NCBI GenBank assembly: GCA_905202215.1
Contig: CAJKRG010000005.1
Coordinates: 1-64,000 of the forward strand
Origin: an uncultured Porphyromonadaceae bacterium
Lineage (GTDB): Bacteria; Bacteroidota; Bacteroidia; Bacteroidales; Muribaculaceae
Reading direction: 5' to 3'
DNA: 64,000 nucleotides
In this document: in pieces, positions 41,756 through 51,332 of the stretch
Layout: every line of letters begins with the position of its first letter
How positions within the stretch are numbered: the stretch's first letter is position 1
Made by a program: the position numbers and the translations under genes
The notes under the pieces: generated by a model
What the model was told of the DNA's origin: nothing
Databases searched by the model: none
The model's input: the letters and a program-made list of their open reading frames with translations, nothing else

Positions 41756-43756
41756 TCATTTTGCCCGAAATGTAATATCTTTTGAACTATTTGTGTCCTC
41801 TCCTGAACGTTTTATGCGGCGTCCGCTGGCCGTATTTATGATAAGTGGAACGGTTTCCCGAGTAACGACACTGGTCTCGAGACCCATCGCTTCGGAGTCG
41901 TCGATGCCAAGCCGACGCAAGAATTGATGCACACGCATGAGCCTGCGGTCCCGGCCGCTGCAGTTGCTCGACGGCGAGAATATGCGGTGTATGATCATGA
42001 ATCTGAAATCTCCTGGAATATTCCTGGCGCGCAACGACGGATAGCTGCTGCGCAGATCGAGACGTCCGTCGGCCACAAGATCTTCCACTATCTGGCGCAG
42101 ATAAGCCGTCACTTTCGGCTCTACGCGGAATCCCAGACGCATAGTTATGAAATATACCGTATCCGGTACCGCGATACGGGCGCTGTATTCGAGTGTCTCA
42201 GGTTCGTCGACATTCTCGATGTGTACGAACCAGTAATGGTCGGCCCTCTTTGGCAGCTTGTTAACGATCGAATATACGATCTTGCTCTCAATAAGGTCGT
42301 GATCGGCCGAACGGCTGAAATATACAAGGTTCGACGTAAACTTAGATATCGAGTCATCGGCCTTGATGGCCGATATAAGACCGGCACACTCGTCGAGCCG
42401 ACGGTATTCGATAAACGACGCCCTCGCCCGTGTGGCGTTTCGCCACAGGATCATCACGGCGGCGAGCAATGCCGCAATCCCCATGCTGTACCAGCCCCCA
42501 TGGGTGAATTTGAACAGATTGGCGACAAAAAAAATGATTTCGACAGTCGCGAAAACAAGCACGAAAATGGCACACAGAATCTTCGGGACGCCACGCGACA
42601 CCATCCAGAAAGCAAGAAGGACAGTAGTCATCAGCATAGTCACGGTAATCGCCAGACCGTAGGCCGCCTCCATACGGGAGGAATCGCGGAACACGAGCAC
42701 CGTGATCAGGCAGCCGACAAACAGGGCCATATTCACCGCCGGAATATATAGCTGCCCTTTCTCGACACTCGGATATTTGATCTTGAGCTTCGGCCAGAAT
42801 CCGAGACTGACCGCCTCGGAGAAAATTGTGAACGAGCCGCTCAGCAGCGCCTGACTCGCAATGACTGCCGCGCCCGCCGACATGGCCACGCCGATGCCCG
42901 AGAACCACGACGGCATGATGGCAAAAAACGGATTGACGCCCACTGCCTCGGCCCCATGGCTGATGAGCCATGCACCCTGCCCGAGATAGTTAAGTATCAG
43001 ACATGCCTTGACGAGAATCCAGCTTACCGAGATATTTTTGCGGCCACAGTGCCCGAGGTCGGAATAAAGCGCCTCGGCTCCTGTAGTACACAGAAACACC
43101 GCACCCATAATGAGGAACCATTCCGGTGAAGAGAACAGAAGCCTGAACGCATACACCGGATTGAATGCCTTGAACACCGGCATATATGAGCCCACCTCGG
43201 CAATGCCGAGTATGCCGAGCATCAAAAACCACACAAGCATGAAAGGGCCGAAAAAACGTCCTATAGCGCCCGTTCCGGCCCGCTGCATGAGAAATATACA
43301 TGCTATCACGGCCACCGAGATCAGCACCGTAGGAAGATCGGGATCGAAAACCCGCAGCCCCTCTACGGCCGACGATACCGTGATTGCCGGCGTAATGACA
43401 CCGTCGGCCACAAGAGCCGCCGATCCGACCGCCGCCACAAGATAAAGCCAGCCCGGCTTCATGCGCCTGAGCGAGGCATAGAGCGCCAGTATGCCGCCCT
43501 CCCCCTTGTTGTCGGCCCGTAAGGCCACAAGCACATACTTCACCGTAGTCTGCAGGGTAAGTGTCCAGATTATACACGACACGGCGCCAATGATGTAAGC
43601 GGCATCGTAATCAGGCGAAGCCCCCACGATCGCCTTCATCACATAGAGCGGAGACGTGCCTATATCACCGAAAACAATGCCGACGGCCACAAGAAGTCCC
43701 ATGGCCGACAGACGCCGGACGCCACTATTGCCATGCATAAGAGATGAATCTTTCAT
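41756..43756 (-). CDS. kup: KUP-type potassium transporter
   Basis: 666 residues with twelve membrane segments followed by a cytoplasmic C-terminal domain of about 170 residues. Starts MKDSSLMHGNSG; a second ATG six codons in is also possible. Diagnostic GIVFGDIGTSPLYV lies in the first membrane segment, then K-G-E-G-G-I-L-A-L and GDGVITPA-like LVADGVITPAITVSSAVEG. Imports K+ with protons. Preceded by a terminator, so probably independent of the efflux operon. Confidence 0.93.
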   Translation of the reverse strand: MKDSSLMHGNSGVRRLSAMGLLVAVGIVFGDIGTSPLYVMKAIVGASPDYDAAYIIGAVSCIIWTLTLQTTVKYVLVALRADNKGEGGILALYASLRRMKPGWLYLVAAVGSAALVADGVITPAITVSSAVEGLRVFDPDLPTVLISVAVIACIFLMQRAGTGAIGRFFGPFMLVWFLMLGILGIAEVGSYMPVFKAFNPVYAFRLLFSSPEWFLIMGAVFLCTTGAEALYSDLGHCGRKNISVSWILVKACLILNYLGQGAWLISHGAEAVGVNPFFAIMPSWFSGIGVAMSAGAAVIASQALLSGSFTIFSEAVSLGFWPKLKIKYPSVEKGQLYIPAVNMALFVGCLITVLVFRDSSRMEAAYGLAITVTMLMTTVLLAFWMVSRGVPKILCAIFVLVFATVEIIFFVANLFKFTHGGWYSMGIAALLAAVMILWRNATRARASFIEYRRLDECAGLISAIKADDSISKFTSNLVYFSRSADHDLIESKIVYSIVNKLPKRADHYWFVHIENVDEPETLEYSARIAVPDTVYFITMRLGFRVEPKVTAYLRQIVEDLVADGRLDLRSSYPSLRARNIPGDFRFMIIHRIFSPSSNCSGRDRRLMRVHQFLRRLGIDDSEAMGLETSVVTRETVPLIINTASGRRIKRSGEDTNSSKDITFRAK

Positions 43757-43803
43757 GCAATGGAAACACGGCATCAACAAAAAATGTTCTGGCAAACACA
43801 AAT

Positions 43804-43828
43804 CGCCCCGGGACGACTGCCCGGGGCG
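43804..43828 (-). terminator. Terminator of the efflux operon
   Basis: CGCCCCGGG (43804-43812) and CCCGGGGCG (43820-43828) form a perfect 9-bp stem with a 7-nt loop; on the minus strand ATTTGTGTTTG follows, a modest U-rich tail. Confidence 0.7.
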
Positions 43829-43837
43829 CGTACACTG

Positions 43838-46204
43838 TCATTCGCTCCTCAGATGGTCTATAGGATTACTTCGGGCAACATTGAGACTGTTGAGTGCGAC
43901 TACAGACAACAACAGCACCAGAAGCAGTATTATGCAGAGCACCATCGACAGAGGCGAGAGCGAAACCTGCTCTGTGTACTGCGACAGCCATTCGCGCCCC
44001 GCCACCACAGCCAGCGCTCCGCCCGCGAGCAACGACGGAATGGCGATTTTAAGAATATCGAGGCAGAACAGCCGCACGATTCGCGACGCCGGCGTGCCAG
44101 TCACCTTGCGTATGGCAATTTCCTTGGCGCGGCGCTGCACCTCGTCGGCAGTATATCCCACGAGACCTATCAGGGCTATCACCACAATGGCAATCCCCGA
44201 TATTATCACCGACGTGCCGAAGCGGCGCACATCGGCAGTAAGCTGTTCCACCTGAGTTTTATAGGGAGTTATATAGATATCGCGGGCAGGATAGACGCGC
44301 GATATCACCTGCTGCGCCTGGTGCAGATTCTCCGCCGTAAGACGGTTGAAACGCACAAACAGATTGTCGCTTACATAGCGGCTCGGGAATATGACGGCCG
44401 AACGCATGTCGGCGCTCTCCTCGTCGAAGCCGCCGCGACGCATATTGCCTATCACGCCGCATATGGTGTAGTCGTTGCCTCCTTCGGAATGCATGTGCTC
44501 GGTGATATTGAAAGTCTTGCCTACCAGATTGCGGTCGTCCACGCCTGTCAGTTTCTTCAGCACATCGGCAAAACGCTCTTCTACAATCACCTGGCGCCCG
44601 GTACTGTCGGCAAGCATGTCGAATGTTCCGCCCTGCACGAACTCTATGCCCATCACATCGAAAATATCGGGATTCGCAATATAGAAATCGGCCACATTTA
44701 TATTATCCGCATAATTATCGCCGACCCACACGTTATTGCCCGAAGCCGTGTAAAGGAAATTATGGTATGTTGCTGCCGCACCCTCAACGCAGCCAAGACT
44801 CTTAAGTTCCGACACAAGAGCCGAACGCGACTCACCCGGCACACCCGACAGCGACACATAGCCTATGTTCTCATAGTCGAAACCCATATCGAGCCGCGAC
44901 ATCATATAGTACTGGCGCCCGACGAGCACAAGCAGACACATGAGCATACCCGAGGCGAAGAACTGCACAGCCAGCAGCACGAGCTTCCAGCCGCGCCGGC
45001 TGCGCACATTGCTGCGGAAAGCGCTCGCAACAGGCGTGCGGCAGTACAGCCATGCAGGTACAGCACCGGTCACAAGCAGAAGACCGACACACACGGCGCC
45101 CTCAACAAGCCATACCTTGCCCGTCGAGAAAAGCTCCTGAGGAGTATAGCCGAGAAGATTGCGGCACAAATCAGAGAAACAGAAAACCAGAAGCACCGCC
45201 AGACCAATCGACACAAAAAGAAAGAACAGACTTTCACCCATCACGCGGCCGAAAATACGGCCATTGCCCGTGCCGTAGCACTTTCGCACGGCCATTTCCT
45301 TGCTGCGGTGCCCCATCTGCCCTATCACTATCAGCAGATAGTTAAGACCGGCGCTCATCAGCATAATCACAGCAAGCAGCGACAGCATCCAGGTCATTGT
45401 CCTCACACTTTCCTGCGATGTATAGATTCCGATAAGGGGCTTCAATCCTATGCGGAAAGCAAATGTCTCTACAAACTCGTTGTCGACATTATCTTTGAGC
45501 ATCTTCATTATATTGGGCTTCAGTTCATCGGGCTTTGCGCCATCGACAAGCCTCACATAGCTGTGGTAGCGGTCGTTGCCCACCCAGTTTTCCCTTCCGT
45601 CATAGGAAAAACTACCTATCGACGGAAGACTGAGATATATCACGTTGTCGATTGTGGAATTGAGCGGAAAATCTTCGTAGACACCGCCGACAGTCACCTT
45701 ATAGTCTTCGGAAAACGACAGCGCGCACAGCCTTTGGCCAACGACATCGCCCCCGATTTTTTCGGCCAGCGAGCGCGGAATCATGCACACGTCTTTCACT
45801 GCCAGAGCGTCGTGAGGATCGCCCGCAATAATCCGTGTCTGAAAGACATCGAAGAAACAGCTGTCGGCCAGTTTGACGCCGTCGGCTGTGAAGACGCGCC
45901 CGTCGTCAGTTCGCACATCGTTCTCACCAAGCATATACGTACAGCGGGTCGCAACCTCAACCTGAGGCGCATAGCGTTTCACGCCCGGTGCGATGGCTCC
46001 GGGAGTCTGGAGATACTCGCGGTACTCGCCATTCTGAGTCACACTTTCGGTGAGGCGATATATCCTTTCGGCCTCCGGAAAGAAGCTGTCGTAGGTCTGC
46101 TCGAAGTAGATTTTTGCCACAAGAAGAAAACCCATGGCAAGACCTATGGTGAGGCACACTATCTTGATGATATTGCGCCGTATATCTGAAGTAAAAAATC
46201 TCAT
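43838..46204 (-). CDS. ABC transporter permease, MacB/FtsX type, two FtsX domains
   Basis: 788 residues. N-terminal membrane segment (IIKIVCLTIGLAMGFLLVAKI), MacB-type periplasmic domain (about 40-270), FtsX block (about 280-400), second periplasmic domain, second FtsX block (about 670-785). Ends S-N-P-I-D-H-L-R-S-E, typical of the family. Works with the ATPase encoded 28 bp upstream, and with the HlyD- and TolC-like proteins to move substrates out across both membranes. Confidence 0.88.
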   Translation of the reverse strand: MRFFTSDIRRNIIKIVCLTIGLAMGFLLVAKIYFEQTYDSFFPEAERIYRLTESVTQNGEYREYLQTPGAIAPGVKRYAPQVEVATRCTYMLGENDVRTDDGRVFTADGVKLADSCFFDVFQTRIIAGDPHDALAVKDVCMIPRSLAEKIGGDVVGQRLCALSFSEDYKVTVGGVYEDFPLNSTIDNVIYLSLPSIGSFSYDGRENWVGNDRYHSYVRLVDGAKPDELKPNIMKMLKDNVDNEFVETFAFRIGLKPLIGIYTSQESVRTMTWMLSLLAVIMLMSAGLNYLLIVIGQMGHRSKEMAVRKCYGTGNGRIFGRVMGESLFFLFVSIGLAVLLVFCFSDLCRNLLGYTPQELFSTGKVWLVEGAVCVGLLLVTGAVPAWLYCRTPVASAFRSNVRSRRGWKLVLLAVQFFASGMLMCLLVLVGRQYYMMSRLDMGFDYENIGYVSLSGVPGESRSALVSELKSLGCVEGAAATYHNFLYTASGNNVWVGDNYADNINVADFYIANPDIFDVMGIEFVQGGTFDMLADSTGRQVIVEERFADVLKKLTGVDDRNLVGKTFNITEHMHSEGGNDYTICGVIGNMRRGGFDEESADMRSAVIFPSRYVSDNLFVRFNRLTAENLHQAQQVISRVYPARDIYITPYKTQVEQLTADVRRFGTSVIISGIAIVVIALIGLVGYTADEVQRRAKEIAIRKVTGTPASRIVRLFCLDILKIAIPSLLAGGALAVVAGREWLSQYTEQVSLSPLSMVLCIILLLVLLLSVVALNSLNVARSNPIDHLRSE

Positions 46205-46232
46205 GATCTAAAAGTATTAACTCGCATTGCGC

Positions 46233-46916
46233 CTACATGCGGTCGGCGAGATTTTCGACAATACGGCCATCGAAAAGGTTGATTATATAGTCGGCACAGC
46301 CGGCATCTTTCTGCGAGTGAGTCACCATGATTATGGTGGCACCGTCGCGGTGCAGCTCCGTGAGCAATTCCATCACCTCGGCACCGTTGCGCGAGTCGAG
46401 ATTGCCGGTTGGTTCGTCGGCAAGAATGAGACCGGGCTTCGCCACTATGGCACGCGCTATGGCGGCGCGCTGCTGCTGGCCGCCCGACAGCTGCGACGGA
46501 TAGTGAGCCGCACGGTGTGCTATGCCCATGCGCTTCATGGCCTCGTCGACACGACGTCGCTTTTCATCGCGCGACAGCTTTATATTGTTCAGCGGGAGCA
46601 TTATATTCTCACGCACCGTCATCTCCTCGATCAGATTGAAGGACTGGAAGATAAAGCCGATACGGCCTTTGCGCCATTCGGTACGCTGCATTTCCTTGAG
46701 ACCGCCGACCTCCTTGCCGTCGAGCAGATATTCGCCGGAAGTAGGATTATCGAGAAGACCGAGAATATTGAGAAGCGTCGATTTGCCGCAGCCCGACGGC
46801 CCCATTATGGCGACAAATTCTCCGTCTTTCACCTTGAGCGAAACATCGCTGAGAGCGTGCGTCTGCACACTGTCGGTGCGGAATACCTTATATACGTTTT
46901 TTACTTCGATATCCAT
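46233..46916 (-). CDS. ABC transporter ATPase, LolD/MacB type
   Basis: 227 residues with all nucleotide-binding motifs: Walker A GPSGCGKST, Q-loop FIFQSFNL, signature QLSGGQQQR, Walker B GLILADEPTGNLD, switch His in VTHSQ. Pairs with the FtsX-type permease next to it. Confidence 0.95.
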   Translation of the reverse strand: MDIEVKNVYKVFRTDSVQTHALSDVSLKVKDGEFVAIMGPSGCGKSTLLNILGLLDNPTSGEYLLDGKEVGGLKEMQRTEWRKGRIGFIFQSFNLIEEMTVRENIMLPLNNIKLSRDEKRRRVDEAMKRMGIAHRAAHYPSQLSGGQQQRAAIARAIVAKPGLILADEPTGNLDSRNGAEVMELLTELHRDGATIIMVTHSQKDAGCADYIINLFDGRIVENLADRM

Positions 46917-46940
46917 ATCTTTACGATTATTCAGGATTGA

Positions 46941-48191
46941 TTAGTTTATAGTTATTTTATCGGCTTCGCCGAAAGAAGAATATGAACTCGTGATGATACG
47001 TTCGCCCGGTTCGAGGCCTTCGAGGACCTCGTAATATCTATAATTCTGGCGCCCAATGCGTATATTGCGGCGAGTGGCGGTCTTGCCGTCGGGGCTAAGC
47101 ACATACACCCAGCGTCCTCCCGATGACTGGAAAAACGAGCCCCGCGGCACCATGACGGCTTCGGAAGCCTCGCCGAGCACCAGATCGACAGGATAAGTCT
47201 GCCCCACCCGGATATTGGCGGGAAGATCGCCATCGACCGACAGATCGGCACGGAACTGACCCTGCACGACCTCGGGATAAACCTTGCGGAGAGTAAGATC
47301 GAGCGTGCGGTTCTGCCTCTGTCCCGTAGCCTTGAGGCCCTGTGTCACACGGTCGATATAATGTTCGTCTATATTGACCGTTATCTTATAGTTGTCCAGG
47401 ATATTGATCTGGCCGATCTGCTGTCCGGCGGCTATGTTCTGCCCAAGTTCGGCCGTAAGACTTCCGAGCTGACCGGTGTGCGAGGCCCGTATATTGAGAT
47501 TGTCGGCACGCTGACGCACGAGAGCGAAATTTTCCTGCATATTATGCAGACTCTCCTTCATCATGGCTATCTGTACGGAGCGGTAGAGAGAGTCCTGACG
47601 CAGACGGCTTTCCAGAAGCGAAAGGGTCTCAGAGGCGAGCTGGGAGTCTTCCTGTGCCTTAAGATACTCCTCGCGCGAAGTAAGGCCTTCGGCATAGAGA
47701 GTCTCCTGTCGGGAAGCCTCGCGGCGCTTGCGGCTGAAATCGATGCGCGCCGAGAGAAGATCCTGCTTCAGCTGCAGGCGTTCCTTTTCCATGGCTATCT
47801 CGGTGTCACGGAGCATATTCTGCTTCTCGGCAAGCTGCGACTCCGAATCGAGTATCTGCTGCCTCAGATTGGGATTGCGGAGAGTAAGGATAATGTCGCC
47901 TTCACGGACCATGGCGCCTTCCTCGACCCATTTCCGCTCTACAATGCCCGTCTCAAGCGCCGAGACCTGAACGACAACGCCGGTCTCGACACGCCCGTTG
48001 AGACGCACGAAGTCCTCGAAAAGGCCGCGGGTGACATCTTCCGTCACCATCGCTTCGGCATCTGCCTTATAGGTCGAACTGCCGGAGGCTACGACAGCCC
48101 ATACTACGGCCACGGTCAGAGCCACGACGGCAACTGCGAACCAGCCGTATTTTTTCAGCAAAGGGTATTTATGTTTTATCTCGGTATCCAT
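46941..48191 (-). CDS. HlyD-family periplasmic adaptor
   Basis: 416 residues: one N-terminal membrane anchor (WFAVAVVALTVAVVWAVVA), a barrel-sandwich half (VVVQVSALETGIVERKWVEE), a coiled-coil hairpin about 110-225 (ESQLAEKQNMLRDTEIAMEK and onward), then beta-barrel and membrane-proximal domains (VPRGSFFQSSGGRWVYVLS). Bridges the inner-membrane ABC pump and the TolC-like channel. Confidence 0.92.
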   Translation of the reverse strand: MDTEIKHKYPLLKKYGWFAVAVVALTVAVVWAVVASGSSTYKADAEAMVTEDVTRGLFEDFVRLNGRVETGVVVQVSALETGIVERKWVEEGAMVREGDIILTLRNPNLRQQILDSESQLAEKQNMLRDTEIAMEKERLQLKQDLLSARIDFSRKRREASRQETLYAEGLTSREEYLKAQEDSQLASETLSLLESRLRQDSLYRSVQIAMMKESLHNMQENFALVRQRADNLNIRASHTGQLGSLTAELGQNIAAGQQIGQINILDNYKITVNIDEHYIDRVTQGLKATGQRQNRTLDLTLRKVYPEVVQGQFRADLSVDGDLPANIRVGQTYPVDLVLGEASEAVMVPRGSFFQSSGGRWVYVLSPDGKTATRRNIRIGRQNYRYYEVLEGLEPGERIITSSYSSFGEADKITIN

Positions 48192-48194
48192 AAG

Positions 48195-49481
48195 TTATTT
48201 TATGAGTTTTTCGCCATGATAGTAGGCGAGTATTATGGCGCTTATGATTTTCTGTATACGCTTTCCCTCAAGATCGGCACGGGCCGTGGCCAGACGGGCT
48301 GCGGAAGTATATAGTTCGATTGCAGAGGCACCGCCAAGCTCAAATTTACGCCTGATGGCCCTGAAAGCCAGCTCCTCGGCCTCGACACGCTTCAGGGCGG
48401 CGACATGTCCGTCGGTAGCCTCGCGGAGATCAAGGGCCGCTTCAGCGGTTTCTTTTTCGATTTCATAGCAGGTCTGGTCCAGACGAGTACGGCTCTGGTT
48501 CAGTTCTATCTTCGCCTTTTTCACACGATTGACATCGCTCAGCCCTGTGAAAAGCGGAATCGAGATGGAAAAGCCGATATACTGGCCCATATTGTCGTGC
48601 CACTGACGCCCGAAACCGGGAACTACGAGACCGGCGCCTATCATCTTATAATATGACGTGTTGATTCCGGCACTGAGAGATATTCTTGGCGAGAAAGCCC
48701 CGCGGGCCGCCTTCAGTCCGTACTCGCTTCCGCGGAGAGCCAGTCGGGCCTCGGCAATACGGGGGTGTTCGCCCGAGAAATCGGCAGCGCGCTCTCCGTC
48801 GTCCTCGATCAGATCGAGAGCTTCGTCGGTCAGCTCCATGCCCATAGCCCCTCGGAGCGTCAAATAAGCCTTGGAGAGAAGACTGCGCTGGGTGGAAAGC
48901 TCATATTCGTCGTTCGCCACGAGCGCACTGATCTCGGCTACATCGGCGCTGCTTTTGGAACCGAGCTGTTCGCCGCGTTCGACGGCACGCAGATCGGTGC
49001 TGTCGCGTGTGAGCTGCTCTTCCATCTGCGCGACCATCGCCTTGCAGTACGACACATTGTAGAAAGCACGTATCACTTCGAGCGACACCTGATCCTGCTC
49101 CAGCTGCGCCGTCTGTATCTGTCTAAGACGCGCTACTTTGGCCGCTTTCAGATTATTGACATTCACAAGACCGTCGAAAAGCGGGAGTGACATCTGAAGA
49201 CCGAATCCCGTCGACAGGGTCTTTTTATTGTCGTATGTATTTGTCTCAGGGTCGATATTTCGACCGAAGCTAATATTGCCGCTTGCCGAGAGGCCGATAT
49301 ACGGCATAAGATCGGCGGCGGCGAGGCGTTTGTCGGCGGTAGCCTTATCGATCTCGAAACGGCTTATGATGTTGCGGTGTGCATGATCGCGGGCATATAT
49401 CAGACAGTCGTTAAGACTCATCTGCGCCGATACTGTCTGCGTCGCCATCATCAATGATAATATCACAATCTTCATTTTCAT
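48195..49481 (-). CDS. TolC-family outer-membrane efflux protein
   Basis: 428 residues from MKMKIVILSLMMATQTVSA (signal peptide). Two OEP repeats with long helices; SLNDCLIYARDHA at the mature N-terminus and internal repeats (FGLQMSLPLFDGLVNVNNLK against IGFSISIPLFTGLSDVNRVK) are typical. First gene of the tolC-hlyD-ATPase-permease operon; hlyD follows after 3 bp. The -7 box lies only 5 bp from this ATG, so the mRNA may be almost leaderless. Confidence 0.92.
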   Translation of the reverse strand: MKMKIVILSLMMATQTVSAQMSLNDCLIYARDHAHRNIISRFEIDKATADKRLAAADLMPYIGLSASGNISFGRNIDPETNTYDNKKTLSTGFGLQMSLPLFDGLVNVNNLKAAKVARLRQIQTAQLEQDQVSLEVIRAFYNVSYCKAMVAQMEEQLTRDSTDLRAVERGEQLGSKSSADVAEISALVANDEYELSTQRSLLSKAYLTLRGAMGMELTDEALDLIEDDGERAADFSGEHPRIAEARLALRGSEYGLKAARGAFSPRISLSAGINTSYYKMIGAGLVVPGFGRQWHDNMGQYIGFSISIPLFTGLSDVNRVKKAKIELNQSRTRLDQTCYEIEKETAEAALDLREATDGHVAALKRVEAEELAFRAIRRKFELGGASAIELYTSAARLATARADLEGKRIQKIISAIILAYYHGEKLIK

Positions 49482-49485
49482 GACG

Positions 49486-49493
49486 CAAAAGTA
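49486..49493 (-). promoter_or_regulatory. -7 box of the efflux operon, adjacent to the start codon
   Basis: Minus strand TACTTTTG fits TAnnTTTG, 5 bp upstream of ATG 49481. If real, transcription begins at or next to the start codon. No -33 TTG is seen at about 20 bp, so an activator may be needed. Confidence 0.45.
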
Positions 49494-49519
49494 ATGAGCC
49501 GCCAGCCTGAATCCCATGA

Positions 49520-49540
49520 AAATGCGGGAAAACCGCATTT
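49520..49540. promoter_or_regulatory. Perfect palindrome upstream of tolC-like gene
   Basis: AAATGCGG (49520-49527) and CCGCATTT (49533-49540) with a GAAAA spacer: an 8-bp inverted repeat about 30 bp upstream of the tolC -7 box, in the region a repressor or activator would occupy. Could also be a stem-loop. Confidence 0.4.
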
Positions 49541-49553
49541 CAAGGCAGCGGAT

Positions 49554-49590
49554 TGTCTAAAAAATATACACCCTGTCTAAAAAGCATACA
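49554..49590. promoter_or_regulatory. Two 17-bp direct repeats with 20-bp period (candidate operator)
   Basis: TGTCTAAAAAATATACA (49554-49570) and TGTCTAAAAAGCATACA (49574-49590) are identical at 15 of 17 positions. Each is an imperfect dyad TGTNT-N7-ANACA. A 20-bp period puts them on the same face of the helix. They lie between the divergent efflux operon and AspT-like gene. Confidence 0.5.
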
Positions 49591-49610
49591 GGGGTATCGG
49601 CAAAAAGTAG

Positions 49611-49618
49611 TAATTTTG
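49611..49618 (+). promoter_or_regulatory. -7 box of the AspT/YidE-like gene
   Basis: TAATTTTG only 5 bp before ATG 49624, implying a leaderless or near-leaderless transcript, as for the divergent operon. No clear -33 element. Confidence 0.45.
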
Positions 49619-49623
49619 CATCC

Positions 49624-51288
49624 ATGAACTGGATAGAGAGTCTTTTTTTCGAGCATACGCCCCTTCAGGCCGTGATTGTCATGTCGATAATCATTGCCGC
49701 GGGCCTCGGTCTCGGCAAAATCAAGATCGGAGGCGTCGGACTTGGCGTCACATTCGTATTTTTCATGGGCATCCTTGCCGGACACATTGGTTTCAGCATC
49801 GATCCGGCCATGCTGTCGTATGCCGAGAGCTTCGGACTTGTCCTTTTCGTATACGAACTCGGACTCAAGGTCGGCCCAGGCTTCTTCAGTTCGTTCCGGA
49901 GCGGAGGCGTAGGACTCAACATGCTCGGTCTGTGGGTAATACTGCTGGGTACGGCTATGGCGATTGCGTTCTGCTATATATTCTCGATGCCGATGAGCGA
50001 CATGATAGGGGTGCTGTGCGGAGCCACGACCAACACTCCGGCCCTCGGTGCGGCTCAGCAGGCTCTCGAACAACTCGGAATCAGCGCCCAGGGCGCCGCC
50101 CTTGGCTGCGCGGTGACCTACCCGCTCGGCGTGGTGGGCGTGATACTGGCCTTGATCGTGGTGCGTAAATTTTTTGTACGCCCTTCGGATATCCGCTCTG
50201 GCAGCTCGCAGGAAGAGTCCGACCATACCTTTGTGGCCGGTTTCAGCGTGGAAAATCCTGGCATCAACGGCCTGACGATACGCGAAGTGGCCACAGCGGC
50301 CAAAGGACGTTTCGTGATCAGCCGCCTCTGGCGCGACGGATCGGTGACGATCCCCGCCGGCGACACCGTGCTGCTGTCGGGTGACCGCCTTCTCGTGGTG
50401 ACAACCGACGACGAACTTCCGGAACTGCGCATAATATTCGGACGGCAGGAAGACACCGACTACAACAGCGCCGATGTTGACTGGAACGCACTCGATTCCA
50501 ATGTCGTAAGCCGTCATGTGGTGGTGACACGCCCCGAAATCAACGGCAAACGACTCGGCTCGCTCCGACTCCGCAACAGCTACGACATCAATATATCGCG
50601 CGTAACGCGCGCGGGCGTGAGACTGCTCGCCACACCCGGTCTGGTGCTTCAGCTCGGCGACCGCCTCACCATCGTAGGCGACCAGAAAGCAATCGACGCC
50701 GTGTCGAAACTTCTCGGCAACACTGAGGCCAAGCTTCGAGACCCAAATCTCGCCGCCATATTCATAGGTATGGTGCTCGGTCTTGTCTTAGGCTCGATAC
50801 CCATAATGATTCCGGGTATATCGATGCCGGTAAAGCTCGGTCTGGCCGGGGGTCCGATGATAGTGGGTATTCTGCTGGGACGTTTCGGGCCGCGCTTCCA
50901 TCTGGTGACATACACAACGAGTTCGGCCAATCTCATGCTGCGCGGAATAGGCCTGAGCCTCTATCTGGCGTGCCTGGGCCTCGAGGCCGGCTCGGGATTT
51001 TTCGACACCATAATGCGGGCCGACGGTCTCGCGTGGATAGGCATGGGCTTTTTCATCACATTGATTCCCGTTGTGATAATGGCTGCATGGGCCGTAAGGA
51101 AGAGCGGCATAGATTTCGGCACGGCCTGCGGCATGACATGCGGTGCCATGGCCAACCCAATGGCACTAAATTATGCCAACGACACCCTGCCGGGCGACAA
51201 TGCCGCCGTGGCCTATGCCACGGTCTATCCGCTGGGCATGTTCGTTCGCGTGCTTCTGGCCCAGATACTCGTTCTCGTATTCAGTTGA
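49624..51288 (+). CDS. AspT/YidE-family transporter with two RCK_C (TrkA_C) domains
   Basis: 554 residues: five to six membrane segments (about 10-185, including GVLCGATTNTPALGAAQQAL), two soluble RCK_C domains (about 205-290 and 295-370), then a second membrane half with the repeat GMTCGAMANPMALNYAND. This is the aspartate:alanine antiporter fold. Substrate unknown; likely a carboxylate or amino acid. Start at ATG 49624 fits the first membrane segment. Followed 44 bp later by a sugar porter. Confidence 0.87.
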   Translation: MNWIESLFFEHTPLQAVIVMSIIIAAGLGLGKIKIGGVGLGVTFVFFMGILAGHIGFSIDPAMLSYAESFGLVLFVYELGLKVGPGFFSSFRSGGVGLNMLGLWVILLGTAMAIAFCYIFSMPMSDMIGVLCGATTNTPALGAAQQALEQLGISAQGAALGCAVTYPLGVVGVILALIVVRKFFVRPSDIRSGSSQEESDHTFVAGFSVENPGINGLTIREVATAAKGRFVISRLWRDGSVTIPAGDTVLLSGDRLLVVTTDDELPELRIIFGRQEDTDYNSADVDWNALDSNVVSRHVVVTRPEINGKRLGSLRLRNSYDINISRVTRAGVRLLATPGLVLQLGDRLTIVGDQKAIDAVSKLLGNTEAKLRDPNLAAIFIGMVLGLVLGSIPIMIPGISMPVKLGLAGGPMIVGILLGRFGPRFHLVTYTTSSANLMLRGIGLSLYLACLGLEAGSGFFDTIMRADGLAWIGMGFFITLIPVVIMAAWAVRKSGIDFGTACGMTCGAMANPMALNYANDTLPGDNAAVAYATVYPLGMFVRVLLAQILVLVFS

Positions 51289-51332
51289 GTGTACCGACGC
51301 ACTCGGCCGTATTTAATGAAAATACCTAAACC

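Noticed and set aside
43760..46189. 809-codon open frame on the plus strand opposite the ABC permease
   Set aside because: It is an antisense shadow: it encodes a His/Arg-rich, repeat-free sequence with no domain, while the minus strand has a full FtsX-type permease with family motifs.
48195..49600. Sigma-54 promoter upstream of the efflux operon
   Set aside because: A GG-N10-GC pair exists but flanking bases do not match TGGCAC/TTGCA; the TAnnTTTG box is the better candidate.
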